From Singulisphaera sp. (GTDB lineage: Bacteria; Planctomycetota; Planctomycetia; Isosphaerales; Isosphaeraceae): a stretch of 32,129 bases of DNA. Under the pieces are notes generated by a model. The model was not told where the DNA came from, searched no databases, and saw only the letters and a list, made by a program, of their open reading frames with translations. This document shows positions 15,080-24,634 of this stretch, one piece after another. Position 1 is the first letter of the stretch; every line of letters begins with the position of its first letter. The DNA is taken from the NCBI GenBank assembly GCA_027451445.1, contig DAIDJG010000602.1, positions 1-32,129 of the forward strand. Direction: 5' to 3'. A program made the translations under genes and the position numbers.

Positions 15080-15946
15080 TCACGCCACCGCGAACCGGGT
15101 GTCGCTGGCCTTTCGGGCGGAGGCCAGGGGAATCGATCGGATCGTCAGATTGTCGACCGGGCGGTCCCACGGGGAGGGGGGGTGGGCTCGGGGAAGTTGG
15201 AGCGGAATACCGTCGAGGTCCTGGTCAGCCACAGTCAGTGGAAGGGCGATCTGGAAGACGGAACTCTCAATGCCCAACGCGAACACGGTAGAGGGGACCG
15301 GATCATCGTCGCGAATCCGGCGTGCCAGTGCCGCCCAGGCGTGCGGGTACGGTGTTGATCCGACGAACACCTCGCAACGCAGTTCCGACATCAGGCTGGA
15401 GTCGAGTGCATGGTCAGGGTTGATCACCCACTCGATTGTATCCTCGACATCGTACAAGAGCTTTGCAGGTAGAATCAACACAGCCATGGCCGCGAGGGCT
15501 TTGAACGCGGCGATAGGCACAGAATGAGAGGAGCGTGCCGGTGCGTCGAAGGCCCCTGTGGAAGCATCACACGGAGTGAACGCCCGCACGAAGATCGCGA
15601 GCTCAGGATCCAACGACTCCCGGATCTGCTCGCGGCACTCGTGACACCACTCCACGGACCTCAGGGTCGAATTCCGCAGCATCGGCGACAGAATCAGCGC
15701 TGGCTCGTCGCGTGCTGCTGCGGGCGCAATCTGTTCGCAGAAGCGACAGCGGCGTCGGGCGAGGTTTCCGAGGACTGGGTCGGTGGGTTGCTCCAGGTCG
15801 TATCGGGCGATCACTTCGTAATTCAGGTCGAAACTGAGCGCGTCCTGCGCAGCGAGCCAGTCCTCACGGTCCGCGCCGTGGGCGCCCTGTCGTCGTAGCC
15901 AGCGGTAATAGGCAGCGGTTTGGATCTGAGCGTATGAAGGCACCAT
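15080..15946 (-). CDS. DUF2934 / double-CxxC zinc-finger hypothetical protein
   Basis: 288 residues, start MVPSYAQIQTAAYYRW at 15946. Residues 5-35 resemble the short DUF2934 motif (AAYYRWLRRQGAHGADREDWLAAQ). Residues 67-104 hold two CxxC pairs (C67/C70, C101/C104) forming a probable zinc site that resembles an HNH-like knuckle without the catalytic His. A hydrophobic stretch at about 146-163 (AAFKALAAMAVLILPAKL) may be a membrane segment or buried helix. The C-terminal third has no recognised domain. The longer frame to 16078 is not supported. Function unknown. Confidence 0.7.
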   Translation of the reverse strand: MVPSYAQIQTAAYYRWLRRQGAHGADREDWLAAQDALSFDLNYEVIARYDLEQPTDPVLGNLARRRCRFCEQIAPAAARDEPALILSPMLRNSTLRSVEWCHECREQIRESLDPELAIFVRAFTPCDASTGAFDAPARSSHSVPIAAFKALAAMAVLILPAKLLYDVEDTIEWVINPDHALDSSLMSELRCEVFVGSTPYPHAWAALARRIRDDDPVPSTVFALGIESSVFQIALPLTVADQDLDGIPLQLPRAHPPSPWDRPVDNLTIRSIPLASARKASDTRFAVA

Positions 15947-16411
15947 GGCCGGGGCTTCCTTGCCGAAGGCCGAGGATCGGGTCCAATCGAGACGAGCCGG
16001 CGGATTGTAACGAGTTTCCCCGATCACGACGATGCCAAAGCCGTGAGCGATTCGACCGAGAAACCGGCGATGCCCCACACGCCACCGGCACAGTGTGTGC
16101 GTCTCAACCTATTCGCAATGAGCCCATGGACCAGCGACGAATTCGACACCAGGGATCGACGCTTCACCCAGGAAATTGGCAGAACGCTCAGACCAAGCGA
16201 ACGAACTCTTATTCGCTCACGTAAGAAGGAATGGCGGCAAGGGTCGCGGAATGTGACGAATCGGTAAAGAATCTCCGTAAAGGGTGTCGATTCTGTGGCT
16301 GGTTCTCATGGCGTCGGCCTTGCCGGTCGTGCCGGCTAAAGCTATCATTCAGGCAGTCGTCGGCCGTATTTCCCACCTCCTGACCGATCTGTTCACACGG
16401 AACCCATACTC
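15947..16411. other. intergenic region, no supported gene
   Basis: About 465 bp between divergent genes, the DUF2934 protein (minus) and the Prc protease (plus). A plus-strand frame at 16043-16267 was considered and not accepted. Promoters for both flanking genes should lie here, but no convincing consensus was seen. Confidence 0.45.
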
Positions 16412-18484
16412 ATGCGCCGTCTCGTTTTCCGTCCGATGACAGTAATCGGGATTTTCGCCCTTCTGGCGGTTGTCGTAGGAGCTCAGGCTCCTAAGGCATC
16501 CCCCGTGGAACAGGTCACGGCCGAAATTGTGGTGCGACTGCTCGAACGCGACCACATGGCGCGGCCCAAGATTGACGACGAGACCTCAAAGAAATGGGCG
16601 CGCAACTTCCTCAAAGATCTCGACCCGCAAAAGAATTACTTTGAGAAAGCGGACGTCGACGAATTCCTGGCCAAGGACACCACGCTCGCGACTCAGATCC
16701 GCGAGCGCAATCTCGAATATCCCCAGCAAGTCTTCGCGCGGTACCTCGAACGCTCCGATCAGCGGCTTGCCACCGTCAAGGAACTGCTCAAGCACAAGCC
16801 CGACTTCACGATCGAAGAAGAGTACATCGACGACCCGGACAAGGTCGACTATCCAGCCGACGCCAAGGAGGCCCAGGAGCGTTGGCGGAAGAAAATCAAG
16901 TTCGAGTGGCTCCAGCTCAAGGTGCTCGACAAGGCCGATGACGAAGAGATCGTCAACAAGCTGACCATCCGTTATCGCGACCGCAACCGCGTCGTCCACC
17001 AGTTCGACATGTCCGAGCTGCTCGAGGTTTACCTCACCAGCCTCACGCGCACCTTTGACCCGCACTCGAACTACATGAGTGCGAAAACCTACGAAGACAC
17101 GATCCAGCAGCAGCTCCACCTGTCGCTCGAAGGGATCGGTGCTTCACTCCAGTCTGAGGATGGCTACGCCGTCGTGAAGGAAATCGTCCCCGGCGCAGCG
17201 GCTGACAAGGACGGCCGGCTCCAGCCCGAGGACAAGATCGTCGGCATCCAGAAAGAGGACGGCAGCGAGATCGACCTTGTCGAGAAGAAGCTTTCCGACG
17301 TCGTCCGCTACATCCGCGGGCCCCGGGGCACCAAGGTCCGCCTCATCATCCAGCCCGCCGGGACCAAGGAACGCAAGATTTACGAGTTGGTCCGTCAGAA
17401 GGTTGAGCTGGTCCAGCAGCACGCTCGCGGACAGATCCTCGAAGGCAAGGGTGAAGGCGGGAAGCCGATCAAGATCGGTGTGATCAACCTCCCCGCGTTC
17501 TATGGCGACACCGCCGCGATGCTCAAGGGTGACGCCGACGCCGTCAGCGCGACCGAGGATTGCCGCAAGATCATCAACGGATTCAAGGAGAAGGGTGTCG
17601 ACTGTGTCATGATGGACCTGCGCGGCAATGGCGGCGGTCTCCTCAATGAGGCGATCACCCTGTCCGGTCTCTTCATCGACAAAGGCCCCGTCGTCCAGGT
17701 CCGCGAGCTGAATGGCGTCAAACACCTCGACGACGACGAGGACGGCACCGCCTGGGGGGGACCGCTGGTCGTCCTGATCGACCACTTCAGCGCCAGCGCC
17801 TCGGAGATTTTCGCAGGCGTGATCAAGGATTACGGCCGCGGGCTCATCATCGGCGACTCCAGCACGTTCGGCAAAGGAACCGTCCAGCAGATCCTGCCGA
17901 TCAACGAGGCGCTCCGCCGCCGGGACTTCCCGCCCTTGGGCGCCTTGAAGCTCACGATCCAGCAGTTCTACCGGGCGAACGGCGAAAGCACGCAGGTCCG
18001 CGGGGTCGCGCCCGATGTGCACATCCCCTCGCTTGCCGACCAGGCCATCACCGGCGAAGGGAAGATGGACAACGCCCTGAAGTTCGACAAGATCGAAGGA
18101 CTCCCGCACGAGCAGTTCAACCGAGTTCCACGAGATCTGGTTGCGTTGCTGAATGCCCGTTCGGAGAACCGTCGCAAGGCGGATCCCAAGTTCCAGAAGG
18201 AAGACGAGAAGATCAAGAAGTACGTCGCACGCAAGGAACGTCACGCGGTATCGCTCAATGAAGAAAAGTTCCGCGCGGAGTTCGTTCCTGACGACCTCGA
18301 CAAGGACAAGCGCGACGAGGACACGAAGATCACCAAGGACAAGCGGAAGAACCGCTTCCAGGATCACCAGGTCTGGGAACCGGACTACTACAACGACGAG
18401 ATCGTCCGGATTGTCTCCGACTACCTCTCGCTGGGCTCGAAGGTGATCGCCTCAGCGCCCGTGCCGGCGCGGGCGAACAACTGA
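16412..18484 (+). CDS. prc: tail-specific (carboxyl-terminal processing) protease, S41 family
   Basis: A 690-residue Tsp/Prc-type periplasmic protease that degrades proteins from disordered C-termini. An N-terminal signal peptide (VIGIFALLAVVVGAQA) exports it. Order: helical N-terminal domain (about 30-230), PDZ domain (about 240-320, with GIGASLQSEDGYAVVKEIVPG), S41 catalytic domain (about 350-540), charged C-terminal domain. The Ser/Lys dyad is Ser462 in HFSASASEIFAG and Lys488 in FGKGTVQQ, with Asp473 eleven residues after the Ser as in E. coli Prc. MDLRGNGGG is the family substrate-site loop. The C-terminal part is very Lys/Asp-rich (DDLDKDKRDEDTKITKDKRK). Monocistronic, ending before a strong terminator. 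Confidence 0.96.
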   Translation: MRRLVFRPMTVIGIFALLAVVVGAQAPKASPVEQVTAEIVVRLLERDHMARPKIDDETSKKWARNFLKDLDPQKNYFEKADVDEFLAKDTTLATQIRERNLEYPQQVFARYLERSDQRLATVKELLKHKPDFTIEEEYIDDPDKVDYPADAKEAQERWRKKIKFEWLQLKVLDKADDEEIVNKLTIRYRDRNRVVHQFDMSELLEVYLTSLTRTFDPHSNYMSAKTYEDTIQQQLHLSLEGIGASLQSEDGYAVVKEIVPGAAADKDGRLQPEDKIVGIQKEDGSEIDLVEKKLSDVVRYIRGPRGTKVRLIIQPAGTKERKIYELVRQKVELVQQHARGQILEGKGEGGKPIKIGVINLPAFYGDTAAMLKGDADAVSATEDCRKIINGFKEKGVDCVMMDLRGNGGGLLNEAITLSGLFIDKGPVVQVRELNGVKHLDDDEDGTAWGGPLVVLIDHFSASASEIFAGVIKDYGRGLIIGDSSTFGKGTVQQILPINEALRRRDFPPLGALKLTIQQFYRANGESTQVRGVAPDVHIPSLADQAITGEGKMDNALKFDKIEGLPHEQFNRVPRDLVALLNARSENRRKADPKFQKEDEKIKKYVARKERHAVSLNEEKFRAEFVPDDLDKDKRDEDTKITKDKRKNRFQDHQVWEPDYYNDEIVRIVSDYLSLGSKVIASAPVPARANN

Positions 18485-18515
18485 ACGAGTGCCGTGGAAT
18501 CATGTGCAGTCGCGA

Positions 18516-18547
18516 ACAAGGGCGAGGCCACTAGGCCTCGCCCTTGT
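18516..18547. terminator. strong hairpin terminator after prc, usable from both sides
   Basis: Arms 18516-18529 and 18534-18547 (ACAAGGGCGAGGCC and its exact reverse complement) form a perfect 14-bp GC-rich stem with a 4-nt loop ACTA, 31 bp after the prc stop. The T-rich tail on the plus strand is short (TGCTTTCG). It also lies 75 bp past the stop of the convergent minus-strand gene and could serve both. Confidence 0.8.
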
Positions 18548-18621
18548 GCTTTCGAAACCGCCAGAAAGGGGGAAATACGCGCCGCGCTGAACTCGGTTGC
18601 TTCCTGGCCGTGATCTGCCTA

Positions 18622-18927
18622 TCATACTTTCTGGCCGGTCAAGGCTGCGCGAGCATCGGCCACTCGGGAGCGCAGGGATTCTTCCGACCAAGGCCAGGCG
18701 GGCGCCTCCGAAGGTGGAGGACCGAATCCGGCGGTTTCTTGATCCGACGGGTCGGGCAGCGTGGCGGCGATGAGAATGGCCAGGTCGGCTGGCACCGCGC
18801 GATGCTGAATTTGCAAACGTTTGGCCGGCCCCAGGCCCTCGCGGTAATGGAACTCGTCGTACATCCAGTGACGCAGGAAGACCTCCTCATCATGGGACAA
18901 TTTCATCAAGGGATGCTTGTTCGGCAT
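18622..18927 (-). CDS. hypothetical protein, about 101 aa
   Basis: No named family recognised. The core is MKLSHDEEVFLRHWMYDEFHYREG then LGPAKRLQIQHRAVPADLAILIAA, which looks like a folded helical domain, followed by a Pro-rich tail. No signal peptide. The start is uncertain among three Met codons (18975, 18927, 18906); none has a strong ribosome site, and 18927 is a compromise. Convergent with prc and upstream of nothing on its strand. Confidence 0.6.
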   Translation of the reverse strand: MPNKHPLMKLSHDEEVFLRHWMYDEFHYREGLGPAKRLQIQHRAVPADLAILIAATLPDPSDQETAGFGPPPSEAPAWPWSEESLRSRVADARAALTGQKV

Positions 18928-19009
18928 GGGCAGAGTTATCCAACGTAAGAGCGAGTCCCTGGATGAGTGAGCCAATTCCGCACAACCCCGTTTGCCTGGA
19001 TCTTTTCAT

Positions 19010-22000
19010 TCAACGATTCGGTGCCTTTGCGGGTGTCCCCTGGAGCCCTCGCAAGAAGCTGATGAGGTTCGCGAAATCCTGAGGCTCAAGGCCCTTCTCA
19101 AGCCCCTCGGGCATGAGCGAAAGTCCTGTCGAAGCGATCTCCTCGATCCGATTGCGCGGGATGACGTCGGTCGCGCCTTCCGCCCGCTTCAGCGTCACTG
19201 AGTTTGCGGCCTCCTCAGCGATCATGCCGGTCACGACCCGGCCGTCGAGGGTCGCAACGTTGTAATTCACGTACTGAGGGGGGACTTCGCGGTTCGGGTC
19301 GAGGATGTGGATGAGCAGATCCTCGGGTGTTCGTCCCGTGATCGTCGCCAGGTTCGGGCCCACCTCGTTACCCTCGCCCTCGGCCTTGTGGCATGTGGAG
19401 CAGGCCTTCTTGAAGACGGCTCGGCCGGGCTCGCGCTGACCGTCCAGACTCAGCGCCTTCCGGAATGACTCGATCACCCGTCCACGATCCGCGCTCGGAT
19501 CGCCGGCGAAGAGCTTGGCTGCACGTTCCTTGATTTTCGCATTCGTCGACGAGAGCAACTGCTTGCGACGGGCGGGGTCAACGTCGGAGGCAGGCACGAG
19601 CTTGCGTTCGATGGCGTCGAGCAGCGCCGTCACCCGCTCGGGTCGCGCGAATAGCGCCTCAACGCCCTCGCGCCGGACCGACGGACTCAGGGCCTTCCAA
19701 TGTCCGATGAGGCTTGGGCCGACCTGAGGGTCCGAGAGGCTGGCCAGCGCCTGCACCGCCGCAAGTTGCACGTTGGTCGGCTGGCGAGCGTCCAGCAGGT
19801 CGGGCAGGGTCTCGAGGGCTCCCGCGGCCGGCCCGAGACCAAGCAAGCGGACGGCGTCGAGACGTTCGTCAATCGCGGCGTCGGATTTGGCGACGCGCTT
19901 CGCCTGTTCAAAGAGAGGAGCGATCGACTTCGACGCCGATCCTTGAAGCACGCTGCGCAACGAACCTCCTGAGCGCTGCAGGCCCCGGCCCAGTCCGAGC
20001 AGGAACGCGCTCAACCGCTTGCGACGCGCTGCTTCGTCCGGTTCCGTGAGAACGCCGCGAATCCCGGCGACCGACCGCGCATTCGGCGGGTGCGTCTTGC
20101 TGAAGTCTGCGATCAAACCAAGGCTGGCCTCGACATCGTCCGCCCGATTGGCGGCACCGATCAGAGTGCTCAAATCGCCGATCCACACGTTTCCGGGGGC
20201 GGTGTCGAGGAAGTCCTTCATCGTGTACAAGTAGTCGAACAGCGTGCTCGCTCGGGAACCTCGTAGCGAGCTCATCACCGCCTGCCGCGACCAGCGGTCG
20301 CCCGCGTCGCGCATGGCGATCACCCAGAGTGGGCCGAACGCGGTGCCGTCGTCGATCCCCCCGCAGGACAGCGCGAGCTGGAATCGGACCATCGGATCGT
20401 TGTCGAGCACCAGACGCATCCAGAGAACGCGATCGCTCTTGAGGCGTTCCGCCAGCCGGGCCACCACTTCGCGGACGCCGGGGTCGGCATCGTAGGGAGA
20501 CACTGGAGAGTCGATCAACCGTTTGAGGTCGTCTGCCTCCAGCGCACCGAGCACGTCGAGCGTGCAGAGGGCATGGACGCGGGCGAGCGCGTTGGGTCGC
20601 TGCTCAACGAGTTGTTTGAGCAGAGGGATCGCGGCGGGATCCTTGCGCTCGATGAGAAGCCGTTGCGCGGTCTCCCGCCACCACGCATCCGGATCGGCTA
20701 ACGTCTTGACCAGTTCGGTGGTGCTCGCCTTACTCAAGGCCGGCTTCGCCCGACGTTTGGTGCCTTCGTACAACAGCTCGTAAAGTCGTCCACGGTCCTT
20801 CCCGCTGGTGAGATCGAGATGCTTCTTGATGGGCTCGGGGATCGAGAACGGATGCTCAATCGTTTCGCGATACATATCCACGATCAGCAGCGTTCCGTTG
20901 GGCGTGTTCGCGAAGTTGACCGGCCGGAACCAGTTGTCCGTCGACGCCAGGAACTCCACATTCTTGTCCGCCCGCGTCGCGCGGAACTCCGCCCCGTTCT
21001 TGGACATGATCTTGCGGTGGACAAGATTACCCCCGACGTCGCCGATGAACGCGTTGCCGCGATACTCGGGAGGGTAGGCGGTGCCTCGATAGATGGTGAC
21101 ACCTGTCGCCGAGGTGAAAAACCCGGTGGCCACGAGCTCAGTCGGCGGCAGCTTCTTTCGGAGCTCCGGATCCGCGGCACGCTGGCGGGTGCGGACGATG
21201 CGCCACGGTTCCGCGGAGCTGATGCGATAAACAGGCGCCGCTGGGCCTTCCGCGGGAATGTCGTCGACCACGGCGGGAACCGCGAGTGCTGGGTTCCGTT
21301 CGAGGTAGTGTGAGGGGAGCACGATCTGGCGAATGTGGTTGCTGTTGTTGCACGTGAACCGATGGCCCCAGTCGTCAAACGAGTGCCCGAACTGCCCGCC
21401 GCCCGACGCGGCCTCGAACACGGACGCATCGGGTTTGAACCGGAAATCACGCCCGCGCACGGAGACCGGCTTGGCTTCGGGGTGGACCATGTTTTTGATC
21501 TCACCGCCGTTGCCGCCGGCGACCCCGTAGATCCAACCGTCCGACCCCCAAAGCAGGCCATTCAAGAGGGCCTGGACATTCTGACCGCCGAACCCGGTGA
21601 AGATTACCTTGCGCACGTCGGCCTTGCCGTCGCCGTCGGTGTCTTTCGCGTAGATGATGTCCGGCACGACCGCGATGAACACGCCCCCGTCATATGGAAC
21701 GATGCCGGTCGGCCACGACAGGCCGTCGACGAAAATCGTGCTTCTATCAAAGCGCCCGTCGCCGTCCCGGTCTTCGAGCAAAGTGACATTGCCGCTCGGT
21801 GAGTTCTCGGGATACGGATACCCGCGCATCTCGACGACGTAGAGCCGGCCGTCGGCGTCGTAGCAGACGCTCACCGGATCCGTGACCAGCGGTTCGACCG
21901 CGATCGGCTCAACGTGGAAACCTTCATGAATCTTGAAGGACTTGAGCGCAGCTTCACCATCCTTGGGGGGAATGCGGGGCAGCTCGCGCGCGAGGTCGTC

Positions 22001-22090
22001 GTCTGCGCCAAGGGCAGTCGAGATCGATAACGCCAGGGCTGCCAGCCAGGCCAATCCGATTGCGAGTGGCGAATTCATGCGCAAGGTCAT
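19010..22090 (-). CDS. PVC-type membrane-bound dehydrogenase with HEAT-like repeats and C-terminal haem-binding domain
   Basis: A large (1026 residues) secreted c-type cytochrome typical of planctomycetes. Signal peptide: residues about 8-28 (AIGLAWLAALALSISTALGA). Residues about 40-430 form a beta-propeller dehydrogenase-like domain (DADGRLYVVEMRGYPYPE, DRDGDGRFD, YDGGVFIA, DTDGDGKADV). A helical repeat region of HEAT type spans about 440-850. The C-terminal haem domain has CSTCH at 897-901 and a probable axial Met993 in SLMPEGL. Such proteins are thought to oxidise sugars or other compounds in the periplasm; the substrate is unknown. The start at 22090 is kept, and MNSPLAIG (22078) is an alternative. 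Confidence 0.92.
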   Translation of the reverse strand: MTLRMNSPLAIGLAWLAALALSISTALGADDDLARELPRIPPKDGEAALKSFKIHEGFHVEPIAVEPLVTDPVSVCYDADGRLYVVEMRGYPYPENSPSGNVTLLEDRDGDGRFDRSTIFVDGLSWPTGIVPYDGGVFIAVVPDIIYAKDTDGDGKADVRKVIFTGFGGQNVQALLNGLLWGSDGWIYGVAGGNGGEIKNMVHPEAKPVSVRGRDFRFKPDASVFEAASGGGQFGHSFDDWGHRFTCNNSNHIRQIVLPSHYLERNPALAVPAVVDDIPAEGPAAPVYRISSAEPWRIVRTRQRAADPELRKKLPPTELVATGFFTSATGVTIYRGTAYPPEYRGNAFIGDVGGNLVHRKIMSKNGAEFRATRADKNVEFLASTDNWFRPVNFANTPNGTLLIVDMYRETIEHPFSIPEPIKKHLDLTSGKDRGRLYELLYEGTKRRAKPALSKASTTELVKTLADPDAWWRETAQRLLIERKDPAAIPLLKQLVEQRPNALARVHALCTLDVLGALEADDLKRLIDSPVSPYDADPGVREVVARLAERLKSDRVLWMRLVLDNDPMVRFQLALSCGGIDDGTAFGPLWVIAMRDAGDRWSRQAVMSSLRGSRASTLFDYLYTMKDFLDTAPGNVWIGDLSTLIGAANRADDVEASLGLIADFSKTHPPNARSVAGIRGVLTEPDEAARRKRLSAFLLGLGRGLQRSGGSLRSVLQGSASKSIAPLFEQAKRVAKSDAAIDERLDAVRLLGLGPAAGALETLPDLLDARQPTNVQLAAVQALASLSDPQVGPSLIGHWKALSPSVRREGVEALFARPERVTALLDAIERKLVPASDVDPARRKQLLSSTNAKIKERAAKLFAGDPSADRGRVIESFRKALSLDGQREPGRAVFKKACSTCHKAEGEGNEVGPNLATITGRTPEDLLIHILDPNREVPPQYVNYNVATLDGRVVTGMIAEEAANSVTLKRAEGATDVIPRNRIEEIASTGLSLMPEGLEKGLEPQDFANLISFLRGLQGTPAKAPNR

Positions 22091-22431
22091 GGCGGGGTTC
22101 TCAAAAGGTGGGCGTAAGAAGGCAGGAGAGACCGACAGCTTCCGTCAATACTCTACCGATGCGCTACCGAGTCTTCCAGCAAGGCGCGGATTCTCGGCTC
22201 CGCCGCGAGAGGTTGGAGCCAATGTCTGAAAAAAAATCATCTGTCACGCACATCATCGCTCGTTTGAACGCATCTCTCAAGTAGAGAAGGGGCTGGCGAC
22301 AACCCGCTCGTGCGTTGCTGCGCGGTGTCATGCACCGTCAGCTTGTTTCGACCGGATCCTTGATGCACTGCGCTCGTCTCGACACAATGCAGACGGTTCG
22401 TCTTTGAGCCCGACCCAAGGAGCTGAACCCG
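22091..22431. other. divergent intergenic region, no supported gene
   Basis: About 340 bp between the divergent PVC cytochrome gene (minus) and EF-hand gene (plus), so it should contain both promoters. No strong hairpin, convincing ORF or consensus promoter was seen. Confidence 0.45.
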
Positions 22432-23058
22432 ATGAAATATCTCCGAGCTGTCGGCGACGCCATCCTTGATCGCTCCGTGGAAGAGTTGATTGGCGCACTG
22501 CTGCTTGCGACGGCGGTTGCCGCCGTCATGGGTGGCGTGTATGCCCTGCGCAGTCGAAAGTCGAGTGCTACGCCGAATTTCGTCGGCGTGCTAGTTCTCG
22601 CGACCGCCGCCCTGTGCATGCCGCTGACCGCGGGATACATGGAGTACTTGACAACCGGCGGGCAATCTCCATCGCCGTTGCACTTCCCCGGTCCCGCGAT
22701 GCGGCCGCCACCAGAGGCTGGCCAGGCGAAGCCGCGGCCGCCTTGGGAGCCGCCGCCTTTCAACGGAGGTTGGTCAGCGGGCACTCACATCATGGTCGCG
22801 GCCGATGAGAATCGCGACGGCCGACTCACCGCCGATGAAGTGGCGGCGCTCGTGCGCCAGGCGGACACGGACGGCGACGGCGCGGTGAACTTCCAGGACC
22901 TCGACCGGCTGCTCGCACACCGCTTCCGGGCTCAGGTCCATCCGCCCGGACACCCACGCTCGGAGTCGCTGGTTCACGAACGCGGCAACGTTCCACCCGA
23001 TACCAAGCTGAGCGGGTTGCCGCATGACGATGAGTCGTCAAGCAACGCCGATCGTTGA
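22432..23058 (+). CDS. membrane-anchored EF-hand protein
   Basis: 208 residues. Two N-terminal membrane helices (about 17-38 and 49-68), then a Pro-rich linker (GPAMRPPPEAGQAKPRPPWEPPP), then two canonical EF-hand calcium loops: DENRDGRLTADE (125-136) and DTDGDGAVNFQD (145-156). The polar tail has no domain. AAGGAG nine bases before ATG 22432 supports the start. Probably a calcium-binding envelope protein; the partner is unknown. Confidence 0.85.
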   Translation: MKYLRAVGDAILDRSVEELIGALLLATAVAAVMGGVYALRSRKSSATPNFVGVLVLATAALCMPLTAGYMEYLTTGGQSPSPLHFPGPAMRPPPEAGQAKPRPPWEPPPFNGGWSAGTHIMVAADENRDGRLTADEVAALVRQADTDGDGAVNFQDLDRLLAHRFRAQVHPPGHPRSESLVHERGNVPPDTKLSGLPHDDESSSNADR

Positions 23059-23208
23059 AGCACGGCGATCCCCCAAAGTTTTGAGCTGACGTGGCCTCAG
23101 GGCTCACTCAAATCGATCCCGGTGTTCGCGGTACTCCTTTCCGCAACAACGCACGTTCCTTGTTCCCCCATGATCTGCTTCTGGTCACCGTTCGAGGGGT
23201 CTCGTTCC

Positions 23209-24621
23209 ATGAGAAGGGTAAGCATCGCAGCCTTGCTGCTTGCACTCGCTGTCTCGGCACGAGGACAGGAGTCCAAGCCGGCCGAACCCGCGCTGCCGCA
23301 GTTGACCGCGCAGCAAGACCACAAGCTCATGATGGACGCGCTCGGGATCAAATCGCTCCGTGAGGGCGCGAACGGGATGAACCGCAACGCGCCCAACGCG
23401 GCGAACTATGATGAGGCGAAAGCCAATCCGTACCCGGATTTGCCGGACCCCTTGACGTTGAAGAACGGCGATAAGGTGACAACCCCCGAACAATGGTGGT
23501 CCAAGCGCCGGCCTGAGATCGTCGAGGATTTCGACCGCGAGGTTTACGGGCGCGTTCCCAAGGATGTTCCCAAGGTGGCCTGGAAGGTAACCAGTCAAAC
23601 CGAGGACAAGGCCGGCGACGTGGCGGTGATCACGAAGAAGCTTTCCGGTCGAGTTGACAACACGCGCTGCCCGGAGATCAAAGTCGAGATCCAGCTCACG
23701 CTGACGACTCCGGCCGACGCGAAGGGACCAGTGCCTGTCATGCTGGAGTTTGGCTTCGGATTCGGCGGGTTCGGACCGCGGCCGGGCGGTCCACCGGGCA
23801 AAGGTGCCACGCCAAAGGGCGTGGGTGGCTTCGCGGCTGCCGGGCCATCGTGGCAACAGCAGGTCCTGGCGAAGGGCTGGGGCTACGCGATCATCGTTCC
23901 CAACAGCATTCAGGCTGACAACGGAGCGGGTCTGACCCGGGGCATCATCGGCCTGTGCAATGCGGGCCAGCCGCGCAAGCCCGAAGACTGGGGCGCTCTG
24001 CGTGCGTGGGCCTGGGGCGCCAGCCGTGCGCTCGATTATTTCGAGACCGACAAAGCCGTCGACGCCAAGCAGGTTGGCATCGAAGGTCTTTCACGATACG
24101 GCAAGGCTGCGCTCGTCACCATGGCCTACGACCCGCGCTTCGCCATCGGCTTCATCGGTTCCTCGGGTGAGGGCGGAGCCAAGCTGCATCGCCGCAACTT
24201 CGGCGAACTGGTCGAGAACCTTACGGGTTCGGGTGAATATCATTGGATGGCCGGGAACTTCCTCAAGTACGGTGGCCCGCTGACACCCAACGATCTGCCC
24301 GTCGACGCCCACGAGCTCATCGCACTCTGTGCGCCTCGACCCACGTTCATCAGCTACGGTGCGTCGACCGGCCCGGGTGCGGAAGGCCAGTGGGTCGATC
24401 AGCGCGGGAGCTTCATGGCCGCCGTCGCCGCCGGGCCCGTCTTCCAGTTGCTCGGGAAAAAGGACCTCGGCACCTCGGAGTTTCCCGAGGTGGAAACCGG
24501 AATCACCGGCGGCGAGCTCGCCTTCCGGCAGCACAAGGGGGGGCATACCACGGGCCCGAACTGGCCGACCTTTCTTGCGTTCGCCGATCGCTACATCAAA
24601 CTCGGCGCAGCCCCGCAGTAA
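23209..24621 (+). CDS. secreted CE15-like glucuronoyl esterase (alpha/beta hydrolase)
   Basis: 470 residues with a signal peptide (MRRVSIAALLLALAVSARG). The ATG at 23209 has GAGGGG about nine bases upstream. The nucleophile elbow GLSRYGKA (Ser295) matches the GxSRxGK signature of CE15 glucuronoyl esterases, which cut ester links between glucuronate side chains of xylan and lignin. His446 in HKGGHTTGP is the likely catalytic His. A Gly/Pro-rich insert (180-205, FGFGFGGFGPRPGGPPG) is unusual. The role, plant polysaccharide or other uronate ester hydrolysis, is inferred from family. Ends 13 bp from the convergent Gfo/Idh remnant. Confidence 0.88.
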   Translation: MRRVSIAALLLALAVSARGQESKPAEPALPQLTAQQDHKLMMDALGIKSLREGANGMNRNAPNAANYDEAKANPYPDLPDPLTLKNGDKVTTPEQWWSKRRPEIVEDFDREVYGRVPKDVPKVAWKVTSQTEDKAGDVAVITKKLSGRVDNTRCPEIKVEIQLTLTTPADAKGPVPVMLEFGFGFGGFGPRPGGPPGKGATPKGVGGFAAAGPSWQQQVLAKGWGYAIIVPNSIQADNGAGLTRGIIGLCNAGQPRKPEDWGALRAWAWGASRALDYFETDKAVDAKQVGIEGLSRYGKAALVTMAYDPRFAIGFIGSSGEGGAKLHRRNFGELVENLTGSGEYHWMAGNFLKYGGPLTPNDLPVDAHELIALCAPRPTFISYGASTGPGAEGQWVDQRGSFMAAVAAGPVFQLLGKKDLGTSEFPEVETGITGGELAFRQHKGGHTTGPNWPTFLAFADRYIKLGAAPQ

Positions 24622-24634
24622 ATCCCCGTCATCC

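Noticed and set aside
16043-16267. 74-codon plus-strand frame before prc
   Set aside because: GTG start without ribosome site, no family, polar low-complexity product. It cannot be distinguished from chance.
17144-18367. 407-codon minus-strand frame antisense to prc
   Set aside because: Leu/Val/Asp-rich shadow typical of the complement of a GC3-rich gene; the plus-strand protease is unambiguous.
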